Position numbers and translations under genes: made by a program
DNA from: Prinia subflava
Taxonomy: Eukaryota; Chordata; Aves; Passeriformes; Cisticolidae
Reading direction: 5' to 3'
NCBI RefSeq assembly: GCF_021018805.1
Contig: NC_086247.1
Span: 5,401,230-5,465,229, forward strand
DNA length: 64,000 nt
Shown here: piece by piece, positions 48,976-61,372 of the stretch
Layout of the letters: the number at the start of each line of letters is the position of its first letter
How positions within the stretch are numbered: position 1 is the first letter of the stretch
The notes under the pieces: generated by a model
Told to the model about the DNA's origin: nothing
Seen by the model: the letters and a program-made list of their open reading frames with translations, nothing else
Databases searched by the model: none

Positions 48976-49386
48976 CACCAGCCTCTCTTAGGCAGCCACT
49001 CCCCAGCTGGGAATGTGCTCTGCCAGCCCAGCCTGAGGTGCCTTCACTGTGCCTGGTGGTGCAGAGGGTGCTGAGATGCTTTGCTGCTGCAGATGCTGGC
49101 AGGAGTGGCTGTGAAATACACATTTTTCTGCTATGAGCTTCAAAATCTCCATGACTTTTGTGGCCTTTCTGCAGCCTGTGATTACACAGGTGCTGCTGTT
49201 GTTGCCCCCTGTAGTGGGTGATATGTTCTGGAAACTTGTTCCAGAAATTTTCACTTCTGTGTCCTCTTAGACATTGCAAACAAAATGTTAAGAAAACCAC
49301 TTAAGTGGTTGTTTCCTTCAGTCTCCAGTGCTGTGCAATGCACTACCCAGTGGCTGCTGTGGTTGTTCTGGTAGGACCAGCCACAG
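48976..49386. other. Unique DNA with copy B of the 33-bp repeat
   Basis: Apart from the dispersed repeat copy at 49123-49155, nothing is recognised. A minus-strand frame (48950-49300) is incidental. Confidence 0.5.
49123..49155 (+). repeat. 33-bp dispersed repeat, copy B
   Basis: Same 33 bases as 44223-44255 except one position (A at 49133). Same orientation, 4.9 kb apart. Near-identity over this length cannot be chance; either a small unnamed repeat or remnants of one element. Confidence 0.75.
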
Positions 49387-49492
49387 CATCCTAGAACAGT
49401 TTGAGTTGGAAGGGACCTCAAATCATCTCATTCCAACTCCCCTGACACAGGCAGGGACACCTTTCACTAGACTGGGAAGATCCTGCTCAGGA
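49387..49492 (-). mobile_element. CR1 LINE 3'-end fragment
   Basis: CATCCTAGAACAGTTTGAGT, TTGGAAGGGACCTCAAATCA, TTCCAACTCCCCTG and GGGACACCTTTCACTAGACT match the reversed CR1 end. About 105 bp. Confidence 0.85.
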
Positions 49493-51235
49493 TCTGCAGG
49501 TCAGGAGGGTGTGTTATCACCAGCAACATTAACTATTCATTTAAACATTTCTCTGCTTGACTTTGTTGCGCTGGAACTGCTGAGGTAGAAGACAAACTCC
49601 TCCTTTTTAATTCTAAGGGCAATATTGATCTTGTTTTGTTTATGAATATTTGTCAAATCTCAGCACATCTATTGTAAGCCTCAAATCACCATTGAATACA
49701 TCCTTTTTTTTTGGATCATTGATTTAATGATCAACAAAGTAATAAAGATGGTAGGAAATTCAGAATTATTATGCCTAGTGAGACTTGTGGCACCTTAACA
49801 AAGCTGCCTGAAAGAAGATGAAATTCTCTGTTGATGAATACAAAGTAATGTACAATGGAAGGAATTAACTTAAATGATTCATAGCCCTTTCTGACTTAAA
49901 AATAAATTCTGACTACTTGAGAGGAAAGAAAGCCTTCAGAAAACCTTTCTATGTGTATGGGTACCTAAGGAAATAAAATCTGCTGTGAATAAATAGAATA
50001 TTTGGTGCATAAGAACTGGGATGAAGATTATTGGTGAATAGAAAAAATTAATTATGTTTTTTTTTGTTTTCTCTACAGTGAAATTATTGGCAATTAAAAA
50101 TGTTTTAACTTCAATTAACATGAACCTGTGGGAAGTATTCATCTAGAATTTGTTTAGGGCAAAATCTGGAAATTAAGGAATCCAGTTGGAAAGTTCAGGG
50201 TTTGTTTGTTTTGAAACACTTTTTTAAATGTCAAAATGCAATTGTTTTAGAAAAAGCTATTTACATAAAAAAAATCTTAAATGGAAAGTGTTGATTCACT
50301 GAGACACAGTGTTTCTGATCCATCAAAATATTTTTATTTCTGTCAAAAAGTTTTGTAGGAAATATAGGGCTTTCATTTGAAGTCTGAACACAAACACCCA
50401 CCCACTCACAGCCTGAGAATTTCTTGCTACAGGTCCCATGGGTGTGTTCTCCAAAACATTGCAATGTCTCACCAGAAGCGTGGCCTCTCCTGAAGTGCTG
50501 CATTTTAATTTGGTCATTCTCTCCCAAGGGTCCATATCACACAAGCAGGAGGCTCCAGAAACAGGTGACAAGAATTGATAATGGTTTTTGTGCTTCGGAT
50601 TTGAGTAAAATGAATATGTTTTTTCAGCTGAGAATTAAGAAAGTGATTAGCTGAAGGGTGAGGTACTCATGTTCTCAGTTTCTGCCAAGTTAATGGAAAA
50701 ACTTCCTTTTGGATGAGAAAGGTTTTCACTTCTGGTTTCTGTGTGAACAAGGTAGTCCATGTGGCAAGCTGGGTGCAGTTGTGCTATGCAGAACTAACTG
50801 CTGAGTACCTAGAACAGCAGAAAGTGAAACAATTTACATTTGCCTCTTTTATTTTCTTAAATACAGGAGAAATCTAGCATTCTGTGAATGTCAAAGGCAT
50901 TACCTTGAATGTAGGTTAAAAAAACCCAACACTTTTAAATCATGCAGCTTGCAGAAAACTAAACCAAATCAAACAAAGCCAAAACAAACCCCTCAACAAC
51001 TAAGCAAAAAATATCAGAGGAAAATTTAAAAATTAAAATGGGGAAGTGTGGGAAAAGTGCTCCATATGTAGTTAGAGGATGAGAGGATGACTTTAAAATC
51101 AGGTTTTAAACAGAGGTCACAGGGGCTGAGAAAGTGGAAGGATTTCACCTGGTTCATTTTTGCATCATGCAATATCTGAGAGAAATCATAACAAAACATA
51201 CGTGCTGGGAAATAAATTTTTAAACTTTTCATTCT
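49493..51235. other. Unique non-coding DNA
   Basis: AT-rich, with no recognisable repeat or exon. A run of CCAAA/CAAAC-like units near 50960-51000 is low-complexity. Confidence 0.5.
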
Positions 51236-51800
51236 CATAGAATAACCCTGTTTGGAAGAGATGTCCAAAGTTCATTCAGCCCAGCCTTTCTGGGAAGGGG
51301 AGCCCAGGGGGGATCATGTAACAACCTGCCCAGTCACATCTGAAAAACACCCAGAGCTGGAGGCTCTGCCATGATCATGCAGGGTTGTTCCAGGGAATGA
51401 TTCTTCTCACTGTAAAAACTTCCCCTTGTACAGGGATGACACCTTTTCTGGTGTAAATTGTAACCACTTCCCCTTTCCTTCTCCATGTGGTTGCTCATGT
51501 AGAAACGCTGCACTCTTTGTAGTTATCCAGGAATAGTTACTGGAATAATGTGATGAGATTCCCCCTGAGTCTTCTTTTCTCCAGGGAAGAGATCTCCTCC
51601 TGTCATTCCTCAGAGGTCAGGTCATGGCACTCCTTTGGAGCCTCTCCCATTTTTCTGTGTCTTTCTTGACCTGTGGGGACCAGAGCTGGACACACTCTGA
51701 TCACCACTCTGAGTGCAGCCTTTTAGCCAATTTCCTGCCCATCTTGAGACCACCCATCCAGTCTGTATCTTGCCAGCTTGTCCCACAGATGCAGTTTGTC
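51236..51800 (-). mobile_element. CR1 LINE 3' fragment, old divergent copy
   Basis: Starts CATAGAATAACCCTGTTTGG, continues through CCAGAGCTGGAGGCTCTGCC, GGGTTGTTCCAGGGAATGAT, CTTCTTTTCTCCAGGGAAGA, GGACCAGAGCTGGACACACT and ends near AGATGCAGTTTGTC. About 565 bp of the reversed 3' part of an older CR1 subfamily, with many substitutions and indels. No coding frame survives. Confidence 0.83.
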
Positions 51801-53725
51801 TAATTTATAATTTCAGGATGATTTTTCACCTTTTCATTGAAGCCTCTACCATTGGTACTGCAATGTGGTATTTGTCTCCAGTATTCTGAAGTGAAAAGGT
51901 GAACTCCAGCATCTATTTCTTGGGTCATAAACCCCTATCCATATGTAGAGATGTTTCTGGGGTTTTATATTTTTTATGTTTGTTTCTATCAGTACTGAAA
52001 TTCTTAGGTCATAGTGCACATAACACTAGGCTTTAGTACATGGAACACATATTCTGCATTTGCTTTTTAAATGTCACAGTGCTTTCCTCACTAAAAGCAT
52101 TCAGAAAGTCTGGGTTTGGTGCTGCATTAGGAAAAAAAAAAAGATTAGGAGAAAAAAAAAGAAATACTCAACCCAACATGTTAATTAAATTCCTTAGGAT
52201 ATTTTTAGGCTTTGGGATTTTTTTTTAAATTATTTTTTTTATTATTTTTTAAATGAAAATTAAAGTTCCATTTATTCAGGGTGTAAAAAATAAGAATGTT
52301 GAACTCTATGTGAAAAATGGAAAGGAAGGAATTACAGAGGTACTGGAGAATGCCAGGGCTCAGTATTTGCACAGAAAAATAAGACACTTGTGACAAAGGA
52401 AAACAAAACTAGAAACATTTTTTTCTCTTCTGTCTGCATGGTGAAATTGTCCTATAATAAATCAATTATTAGCAATCTCTTCTTCAGGAGACCCATCTGC
52501 ATGGCCACTGTAGGTTAAAACATTCAGTGTCTCTCTCAAGAAAAAACCCCACTGTGCCATAATAGGATTTAGTATTTTCCATCATTGGGTAGCTGTGATT
52601 GTAAAAGGTAGTTGTTAAAAGCCCCAGTGTTCATGATGACAGGTTTAGAACAAGAAGGCTGAAGGTAGCAAAGTTCCAATGGGCATTTTCCTTTCTTTTA
52701 TTCTCTCAGCTTAGAAACATCTCTTCACAGCTTGTCCTCCCTCTTTCCCCTCTTTGCCAGCATCTTCCATGGCCTCCTCTAGGTCTCATGTAAAAATGGA
52801 GGCAGAGTTGTGTAAAATACCTCTCAATATATAGAACTTGTATTGCTTGGGCCCATTCTTACCCCCAGGTCCCATAAACAGATTGCTGCAGAAACAAGGG
52901 AAATTGTTTCATAGCCACTTTTCTGAAATTGTGTTGTTTAATTTCTGCTTTGTGTTAATGTGCCCAGGCATAATTCCTGACTGGAACACGTCCTGATTTC
53001 AGTGGTGCTTCAGCAGGTTTGTCCTGCCCATCTCCAATTTCATGGACATGTGCTGACTATTGCCTCCTGCTGTTTTACACTCTCCCCTGTCCTTGTCTCT
53101 GCTGTCCCTGCATGGGAACCTGCCACATTTCTGTCACAGCTCAGAGTCAATATCAGCAAACCACCGTGCTGACTGCCAGGTGGGCCTCCCAGGGATTTGC
53201 CTTTTCTTTTGCCCTTCTTCCCATTAGACAAGAGCAAAAAGCTGTGATAATTTGTCTCTGGTTTTGGAGGGTGGTTCTTCCCTTTCAAAATTAAATCTCC
53301 TTCTCACTTTTCATTCAGTTTGGGAAGGATGTTCTTTAGCTGAGCCTATCCTTGTGCTTTTTTGTGTCAAAGAAGCTCAGCTCCTTCCCTCTGTTGATTG
53401 ATTTCTCTGTTTCTGTGAGCCTGTTCAGCTCTGGGTGCTAAACATGTCTGAAATGCTGCAGAAATAAACATCATAACTTTGCTGAAATCTATAGCCCCTT
53501 AATCTTAGGTGTGCTTGAGATTGCTGTATTCTCTGGGAAAAAAAAAAGCTAAGATTGTCCATGTTCTTCTTTTCATTCACTGCCTTCCCTCTCCATACCT
53601 GTGTTCCCTACCTTCCAACGTATAACCAGTCTGTTTCTTAAAAATCTCATCATCTTTCCCTAGAAAGACAGCTTTTTCCCATCCCTCTATTCTCCTGTGG
53701 AGTTCTGACCATCCAGGCCCTCTGG
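51801..53725. other. Unique non-coding DNA
   Basis: AT-rich, with short A and T runs (52131-52142, 52219-52250). No repeat or gene recognised. Confidence 0.5.
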
Positions 53726-54356
53726 AGCCAGCAGTGCCCCTGTGGCCAAGAAGGCTCATGGTATCCTGGGTGCTTTAGAAGGGTCATTGATTCCAGCAGA
53801 TCAAGGGAAGTGATCCTGTCCCTTTATGATCCTGTCCCTTTACTCAGCCCTAAGAGGGCATTGGGAGTGCTGTGTCCAGTTCTGGGCTCCTCAGAGCAAG
53901 AGAGACATGGAGCTCCTGGAGCAGGTCCAGTGGAGATGATGAAAAGCCTGGACCATTTCTCTTGTGAGGAAAGGCTGAGGGAGCTGGGGCTGTTCAGCCC
54001 TGAGAAGAGATGACTGAGAGGGGACCTCATCCCTGTCAGTGTCTGCAGGGAGGGCTCATAGCAGGGACCAGGCTCTGCTTGGTGGTCCCAGTAATGGGAC
54101 AAGAAGAACAGGCAGGAACTGATGCCCAGGAAGTTCCATCTGGACATGGGGAATCCTTTCTTCACTGTGCAGTGACTGAGCACTGAACAGACTGCCCAGA
54201 GAGGGTGTGAGGTCTCTTTCACTGGAGATATTCCAGCACTGTCTGGACACAATCCTGTGCCTGTGCTCTGGGGTGACCCTGCTTGATCAGGGAGGTTTGA
54301 CCAGATGACCCCACTGTGGGTGTTTCCAACCTTACCCATTCTGAGATTTTGTGATT
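53726..54356 (+). mobile_element. CR1 LINE 3' end, sense, with 16-bp tandem duplication
   Basis: Begins in the C-terminal ORF2 region (GGCCAAGAAGGCTCATGGTA, then CCAGCAGATCAAGGGAAGTG). It runs through GCTGTGTCCAGTTCTGGGCT, GAGGAAAGGCTGAGGGAGCT and GGCAGGAACTGATGCCCAGG to the terminal CCATTCTGAGATTTTGTGAT tail. A perfect 16-bp duplication, TGATCCTGTCCCTTTA, occupies 53811-53826 and 53827-53842. About 630 bp, among the better preserved copies, but with no intact frame. Confidence 0.92.
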
Positions 54357-55009
54357 GATTCTTTACTTGAGGTGGGGACCGATTTTGTCAGTCAGTAACG
54401 TGTCCTTATCTCTGCTGCCAGTTGTCTTCTGGAAGGACCCCATCCTCTTCTAAGCCAGGCAGAGAAGTGAGAGGAAATGGTAATTTTTAAAATTGTTTCT
54501 CTCTTAGTGGTCACAACTAATTATGAAGGCTACAGCTACTGTGAGATGAGGTATTAAATGCCTTGAACAGGTTTCTGAAGTCTGTACTGGAATGGGATGA
54601 GTCACAGTTGCACCAGCTGAGTGCAAATGAGTGGGTGGGAGGGGAAGAGGCTCTGTACTTTGTTGGCAAGGTGGGAACAAAGAGCTATCCACAGGCCTGG
54701 GATATGGTCTGGGGTAAGGTAGGACTGACAGCTCGCAGCAGTAGGATGGAGGCAACAGAGTGCTCGTCAAAGAGGTAAAGCTGAAGCTTTTAAGTTAAAT
54801 GACACCTTGAAACCATTCTGTCTGAATGAAGGAAGTGGAAGATCAGCAGAGGACTGCTCAGGCTGTGGGATGCTGCGTAGGATCTGGTCTGGCTTCTTGG
54901 TCTGACTGCTTGTGTATAGCTCCCTGAACAGCAACATTAGGAAAAAGAATGTGCTAATTTGAGTCAGATCAGAAAACACATTCAAGCTTCAGTGTTTAAG
55001 ATCAATATA
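54357..55009. other. Unique non-coding DNA
   Basis: Nothing recognised. Confidence 0.5.
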
Positions 55010-55298
55010 ATGGAACATAGGCAGATAGTGACAGGACTGTGACTAGGAGTAGCAGTTTTAAACTAAGAGGAGAGATTACATGTTAGGAATAAATTCTTCA
55101 CTATAAGGGTGGTGAGGCACTGGGACAGGTTTCCCAGACAAACTGTGGATACTCCAACCCTGAAAGGCTTCAGGGCCAGGTTGGATGGGGTTCTGAGCAA
55201 CCTGGCCTCATGGAAGGTGTTCCTGCCCATGGCAGGGGGGAAGAAACTGGATGGTCTTTACAGTCCCTTTCAATGCAGGCCAATCTATAATTTCAACG
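55010..55298 (+). mobile_element. CR1 LINE 3'-end fragment, sense
   Basis: AAACTAAGAGGAGAGATTAC, ATAAATTCTTCACTATAAGG, GGTGGTGAGGCACTGGGACA, TTCCTGCCCATGGCAGGG and GATGGTCTTTACAGTCCCTT. The octamer tail is reduced to AATCTATAATTTCAAC. About 290 bp. Confidence 0.88.
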
Positions 55299-55519
55299 AG
55301 TCTACAAAACTGTCTGCATCTGTGGCCTGGCACAGAGGGTCCAGATGCAAAAGTTAATTCTGGACCTGGGTTTATGCCAAAGATTTGGTGAAATTCCAGC
55401 AGAGGTTTCTGATTTGCCACCATGATCTTGCAGAGGCCAGAGTTCGGTGTGTCTGATTTACAGCAAAACTGTGCAGAGTTGTTTGAGGGAGGATAATATC
55501 CTGGTTGATAAGACCCCTG
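55299..55519. other. Unique spacer between two CR1 pieces
   Basis: About 220 bp without recognised features, separating CR1 fragments of opposite orientation. Confidence 0.5.
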
Positions 55520-55755
55520 AGTGTCCTTTCCCAGGCTAAACACCCTCAGGTTCAGCTTCTCTTCTCCAGACTTGTGTTCCAGACCCTTCCCCGGCTCTGT
55601 TCCCTTCTCTGGACATGCTCCAGCATCTCAATGTCCTTTTTGTCACGAGGGGTCTGACACTGAATACAGGTTTGAAGGCGTGGCCTCACCAGGGCCCAGC
55701 ACAGGGGGACAGTTACTGATTTGTCCTGTTGGCCACATTATTGCTGATACAAGCA
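55520..55755 (-). mobile_element. CR1 LINE internal 3' fragment
   Basis: TTCCCAGGCTAAACACCCTC, TTCTCTTCTCCAGACTTG, GACATGCTCCAGCATCTCAA, TGTCCTTTTTGTCACGAGG and GGCCTCACCAGGGCCCAGCA are the reversed CR1 segment just upstream of the 3' UTR end. The terminal ATCATAGAAT part is absent. About 235 bp. Confidence 0.82.
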
Positions 55756-57238
55756 AGTCAGTGCAGCTTATATGGGAAAACTCACCCAGCCTAGACCAGC
55801 CATGGTGTTTTCTGTTCTCTCTGATGAGATAATGCAGGAGATAACTATTTTGGGCACATCTTACTTGAGTTTTTGAGACATCGTCTGGACTTTTGAGGCG
55901 TGCAGATCGACTTGCTGCTTTCAGCATGGCATAGGCTGAAATATCTCACAAAATGGGATCCAGCCTTGCAGGTGGATAAACAGGGATGGATGGAAAGTCC
56001 TGAGTCAGGCTTAGCATGGGCCTAACAATGAATATTGGGAAAACAGGAAACTATGGGCTACTCGTGCCAGGAGGATGAAGACAGTATGACAATGTGGTCT
56101 CCTTGCAGTAAGAAAAAACAACCAACACTGACTGATCTAGTTAAAAAAATATTCTAGAGAGGTTAAAACAATTCAGCCAGACACATCATCAATAACTGAT
56201 CATTTGCAGCTAAAATTAGACCTGGAATTGGCATCTTGTATCTTAATTAAAACAAAGCTATCCTTATCAATGAGCTACGACAACTTTGAGCAGACATTTC
56301 CTCGTGAATGTTAATCCCTTAGTCTCTTTTGATTAGTAGATGGGATTACATTAAAACTGATCCTCCTTCCGAGGTCCATTTGTGTGCTCTGTCTCAGTAT
56401 TGAATTACATGGCTGGCCCTGTGCCAGGCACAGGTTCCCCATTGGGACAATGAAATCACAGCCACAGTGATGCTCATTTGTGTTTTACAGTATGCCATTT
56501 ATTTATCACAGAAGGCTCAGGAGACTTTATGCCTTGGTGAGATGATATTTAGGCTTCAGATCTCTGTCAAACCTTATTACTCTCTTCAGTTCGCTTTGCA
56601 CAGAGATGGCTTTTGAAGATAGGAAGGGAAAGGCTAGGGAAGAAAACCAATTTCATATTTAAAATCTAGCCCTGGTGAGTTTTCTTCACTTGTACAGGCT
56701 GTTCTGAGGGAATTGTTGAGTTTCAACCTGGGAGAAAAGATCTCTAGACGAAACATCACTGGTCAATCTCAGTGTAACAGGTTTGGAAGCTTCAGTTTGG
56801 AGCTGTGTGGATCTCATTAAAAGATGAGTCCCTCTGGCTCATGATTGAGCTTCAGACAGCCAAACTGAAAGAAGCTGTTCCTAAATTGTGCTGACCTGTT
56901 GCAATTGTTCTCTGAGCATCTCTGTGAAGCTGGTGGGAGTCGGGTGGGACATGATCCACACAAAACTCAGGAGCAGAGAACTGCTGTGTCTTTGTTTCAA
57001 TGTTCTTTCTTAGTAATTGAGAGTAATTAAAGCTATGAACAATTCTCCTCAGGGGAATTGAAAAAAAACTTCACAAAAAATAACAGAGAAGAGCTGTTGA
57101 CAGTCTGAAAAGCTGGACAGCTTTCCATTTAACTCCCTCCCACCTTTTCCATCTGTAGCTCTTGTCATCAGCCAGCAAGCCAGCCAGGAGACGGTGATAG
57201 ATAAATGGTGTGCAGTCCCCTGAAGTTCCAGATTACAT
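55756..57238. other. Unique non-coding DNA
   Basis: No recognisable repeat or exon up to the polypyrimidine array. Confidence 0.5.
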
Positions 57239-58213
57239 CTTCCCTTCCCTTCCCTTCCCTTCCCTTCCCTTCCCTTCCCTTCCCTTCCCTTCCCTTCCCT
57301 TCCCTTCCCTTCCCGCACCTTCCCTTCCCTTCCCTTCCCTTCCCTTCCCTTCCCTTCCCTTCCCTTCCCTTCCCTTCCCTTCCCTTCCCTTCCCTTCCCT
57401 TCCCTTCCCTTCCCTTCCCTTCCCTTCCCTTCCCTTCCCTTCCCTTCCCTTCCCTTCCCTTCCCTTCCCTTCCCTTCCCTCCCCTCCCCTCCCCTCCCCT
57501 CCCCTCCCCTCCCCTCCCCTCCCCTCCCCTCCCCTCCCCTCCCCTCCCCTCCCCTCCCCTTCCCTTCCCTTCCCTTCCCTTCCCTTCCCTTCCCTTCCCT
57601 TCCCTTCCCTTCCCTTCCCTTCCCTTCCCTTCCCTTCCCTTCCCTTCCCTTCCCTTCCCTTCCCTTCCCTTCCCTTCCCTTCCCTTCCCTTCCCTTCCCT
57701 TCCCTTCCCAAACCTTCCCAAACCTTCCCAAACCTTCCCAAACCTTCCCAAACCTTCCCAAACCTTCCCAAACCTTCCCTTCCCAAACCTTCCCTTCCCA
57801 AACCTTCCCTTCCCAAACCTTCCCAAACCTTCCCTTCCCAAACCTTCCCTTCCCAAACCTTCCCTTCCCTTCCCTTCCCTTCCCTTCCCTTCCCTTCCCT
57901 TCCCTTCCCTTCCCTTCCCTTCCCTTCCCTTCCCTTCCCTTCCCTTCCCTTCCCTTCCCTTCCCTTCCCTTCCCTTCCCTTCCCTTCCCTTCCCTTCCCT
58001 TCCCTTCCCTTCCCTTCCCTTCCCTTCCCTTCCCTTCCCAAACCTTCCCTTCCCAAACCTTCCCTTCCCTTCCCAAACCTTCCCTTCCCTTCCCAAACCT
58101 TCCCAAACCTTCCCTTCCCAAACCTTCCCTTCCCAAACCTTCCCTTCCCAAACCTTCCCTTCCCAAACCTTCCCTTCCCAAACCTTCCCTTCCCAAACCT
58201 TCCCTTCCCTCTC
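57239..58213. repeat. Long (TTCCC)n polypyrimidine array with ordered variant blocks
   Basis: About 975 bp built almost entirely from 5-bp units. Order on the plus strand: TTCCC units with one GCACC replacement (57315-57319); sixteen TCCCC units (57480-57559); TTCCC again; seven 10-bp AAACCTTCCC units (57710-57779); mixed 10- and 15-bp AAACCTTCCC(TTCCC) units to about 57860; pure TTCCC to about 58039; a second AAACC-containing block, mainly 15-bp units, to about 58205. The TTCCC and TCCCC parts are pure pyrimidine and could form triplex (H-DNA); the minus strand (GGGAA)n has G-quadruplex potential. The unit has no stop codon and 5 is not a multiple of 3, so all six frames stay open. The 287-376-codon frames here are artefacts. 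Array length in an assembly may be inaccurate. Confidence 0.98.
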
Positions 58214-61075
58214 TTATATCCTTTATTAGACTGCTTTTATAAAGGGTGCTGTGTTGCTTGGCTTGTGCTGTTGTGATTTGGAAGCTATTTTCCAGCATCT
58301 GACTGGTTCACTAGGGAGTTACATGAGCATTTTGTGAGTGTGAACTGATGCCTTAACTGAGCTAGTAAAGCATCACTCTGAGCCTGCCAAGGTTCAAATG
58401 AGAAGTGGAAACATGTATATATATATATATACATATATATATAATTTAGGCAGAACATATAAAACATTATGGGATTCCATACAGTGTTGTAAACAATATT
58501 CTGTTCCACTTTGCTTATGTGATTTGGCATTTCTTACAGAACTAATGCTCTGTGATAGCAGTAAGAAGGATGCTGTGCTTGAGTGGAAATAACGTGGGAT
58601 GAAAGTGATTGATGTTGCTTGAAATGAGGAATATAACAGACTCGGGATAGCAGGCTAATTATGTAGCTTGTTTATTTTCCAAGGAAGGTCTCATTACTAC
58701 AGTTGGTGTCGAATGGAGAAGAGGGATCAGTTATTCACTGTCTTGGATCTGTTTATTCTTTCATCTGCAGGTCTTTGAATGCCTAGAGATGGGCTGGTAA
58801 GGGTTTCAGAGGAAAAGAGATGCACACAGTACACGACTGTATTTTGTAAAAGTGTCACCTTGACTCCACAAACCCATATTGAATTTTCTTTTTATTGTGG
58901 TAGCCATACCGTGGTAGATAGTTTATCATCTTTTTTGTGCTTCAGCCAATATTCTCCTGCAACATCTCCAAGTTTTCCAAGTACACGAAGTGCTTCACAG
59001 CATTGTGTGCTTCTCAAAACTATACAAAAACTTGGGAGATGAGGCGTAGGTGCTAGAAGTTTATTTTTTTGCTGTGATCTTTCCACTCAGGAAAAAGCAG
59101 CCTTAATTAGACTGGTTAAGAACTGATAGCAACCTTTATCAAGTGAAGTTGATGATGATAATTCTGTCTTGGAACTATAACACGAACATGAACATATGTA
59201 GCTTTGAAACAGTCTCCTGCCTTTGTAGTGCACTGAGACAAGAAACTTCCAGAGCAAATGTGAAAAAGATACAAAGGGTACCTCCAGTAGTATATGACTG
59301 AGTGAAAAAAAACCCCAAACAAACCCACTGATTGTTTTCTGTACTTCAAATGTCTTCATAACGCTGTGGGGAACATTCATAACCCAGTTTCTTCTGCTTT
59401 ATCTGGACATTTCCAACATAAGGGATGACTTCTCCATGCTGCTGTTTTCCTGCAGAATCTGGGCCTTTTCACCCTATATCTCCAAAGGCACCATGGTGTC
59501 AGTTTGAGTCATGTTGTTTTGAGACACTACCTTGTCTCACTCTGCTCAGGGTAGCCCATTTTATTGTGATAGCTGACCAAAAAATGAGGAATAGTTTGTT
59601 GGTTTTTTTTTTTTTATTTGCATTTCATAGTGTTTCTTCAGTCTTATGTGGCCAAATCTCTTTGGACAAAGGATTGATTAATTTCTTTTAATTTTCCTAG
59701 CTTTTAGTTGCTTTCTCCCAACACAAAAGAGTAAACTGCTTTTGATAAGCAAACCAGTTCTATTTTTTGCCTACCTAACTGCATGCAAGCTGGAAGTTTC
59801 TTCTTTATGCAGCAAGCTCCACACTGTTATATTGAGCCTTGGAGAGCCTTGGCTTTCCATCTACCCAGGCTCTGTGGCTGTGCTCACCATGCTTGTAATA
59901 CCAGAAGTGACTTTTAAACTATAATGGTTCAAATTCTGGTTTTTAGCTCAATGATTTATCTGTGTGACTGGGAAGAGGATGCAGATCTTTTGACTACTAC
60001 CACAAAATCAAATAAAGTGGTAGTTCTGCATATATTTTTGAAAGCAAACTGAGCTGCTGCTTAAATTTGTTTAGTTTTGCTAGAAATGTAAGGAAATGTT
60101 TTAGGAGCAATCAATCCAGTGGTGCCAGCTCCAGGTTTGACAGAGAACATGAAGACTTACCACGAAACAAAGCAGAGTGATTTGGAAGATGATGTGGGTA
60201 GAAAAGTCTAATCCCCTGAAGCTTTGCTTGTATGGATTTAGGCATGAGTTTCTACTATTAACCTGTACACTCTCTACCCTGGTTGTTTTGCCTTCAAAAT
60301 CAGGTTAGACTGCAAATGGATTTGAGCTGCTGTGCATCCACCTTGACCTCAGCATCAAGTTTTACCTGGAAAAGCAGATTTTGTTTTTACAGATGTTTCA
60401 AACAGGTTCACTATATAAATCCTTTGTACACAACCTCTGAGACCAGATTTTGCACATGGTACTGAAAGAGAGCATAGAAGGCAAGTACTGCCTTTAATTT
60501 GGTATTTTTTTCATTAGTGGAGGGAGTTTTTACATAATGCCTTTTCTAGCAAGACACCATATCAGTTGAGTTCTCTGGTTCAAGGTAAAGAACAGGCTGA
60601 TTTCTTCATGATTTCTAGTAGACAACAGTAAATCATTCCCTCACACTTTTATTTTTTTTTTTTTACTGCATCTGAGCTACATCAATGCTGTTCTTCTGCT
60701 GGTGGCACAAATAGTTAACTACCGTGATAAACCAAGCTGATCCCTTTCCAAGTCACTCCTTGCTGCAGGTCACTGTCCTCTGTAGATCAGTTCAGGAGGT
60801 GACAGAACTTTGTGGCAAATTGATTGCCAAAGAGACTCTAATAATATCAGTGAATACCATCAGACAAAGCAAAAATTTCAGCACCTGCTTCGAAGCAAAA
60901 ATTCATCTTGATTTGAGATATGAGTATCCTCCAATGAACATTCAATTTTAAAGAGTTTCCACTAGTTCTGGGTATTTTAAGCTATTGAAGCTGATCTCCA
61001 ACCACAGAAGCAGAGAAACCTTTTTTTTCATACCTGCCTTTCCCATAAAAAGTTGCTGAAGCCCATGGAGAGGAA
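58214..61075. other. Unique non-coding DNA with a (TA)n tract
   Basis: A TA microsatellite with one TACATA interruption lies at 58415-58443. No mobile element, RNA gene or convincing exon recognised. The frame 60724-60951 (75 codons) has no family resemblance. Confidence 0.5.
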
Positions 61076-61372
61076 CATTTTACAAGATCATGTAGTGATA
61101 GACCAAGGGGCAATGTCTTCAAACTGAAATAGAGGGGCTTTGGATTAGATATTAGGAAGAAATTATTCACTGTGAGGGTGGTGGGGCCCTGGCACAGATT
61201 TCCCAGAGAATCTGTGGATGCCCCATCCCTGGAAATACTCAAGGCCCAGTTGGATGAGGTTCTGAGAAACCTGGTCCAGTGAAAGATGACCCTGCCCATG
61301 GCAAGGGATTCAGATCTGGATGTTCTTTAAGGTCCATTCCAAACCAAACCATTCTATGACCCTCTCTGTACA
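61076..61372 (+). mobile_element. CR1 LINE 3'-end fragment, sense
   Basis: AGTGATAGACCAAGGGGCAA, TTAGATATTAGGAAGAAATT, CACTGTGAGGGTGGTGGGGC, CTGTGGATGCCCCATCCCTG, CTGCCCATGGCAAGGGAT and AAACCATTCTATGAC. About 295 bp, well preserved, with a single tail unit. It forms an inverted pair with the CR1 at 62298-62480. Confidence 0.92.

Noticed and set aside
57049..58298. Open frames of 287-376 codons on both strands
   Set aside because: They consist of the stop-free translation of the pentamer array (glycine/arginine/glutamate/lysine or leucine/proline/phenylalanine/serine repeats) plus short random ends. All six frames are open for the same reason.
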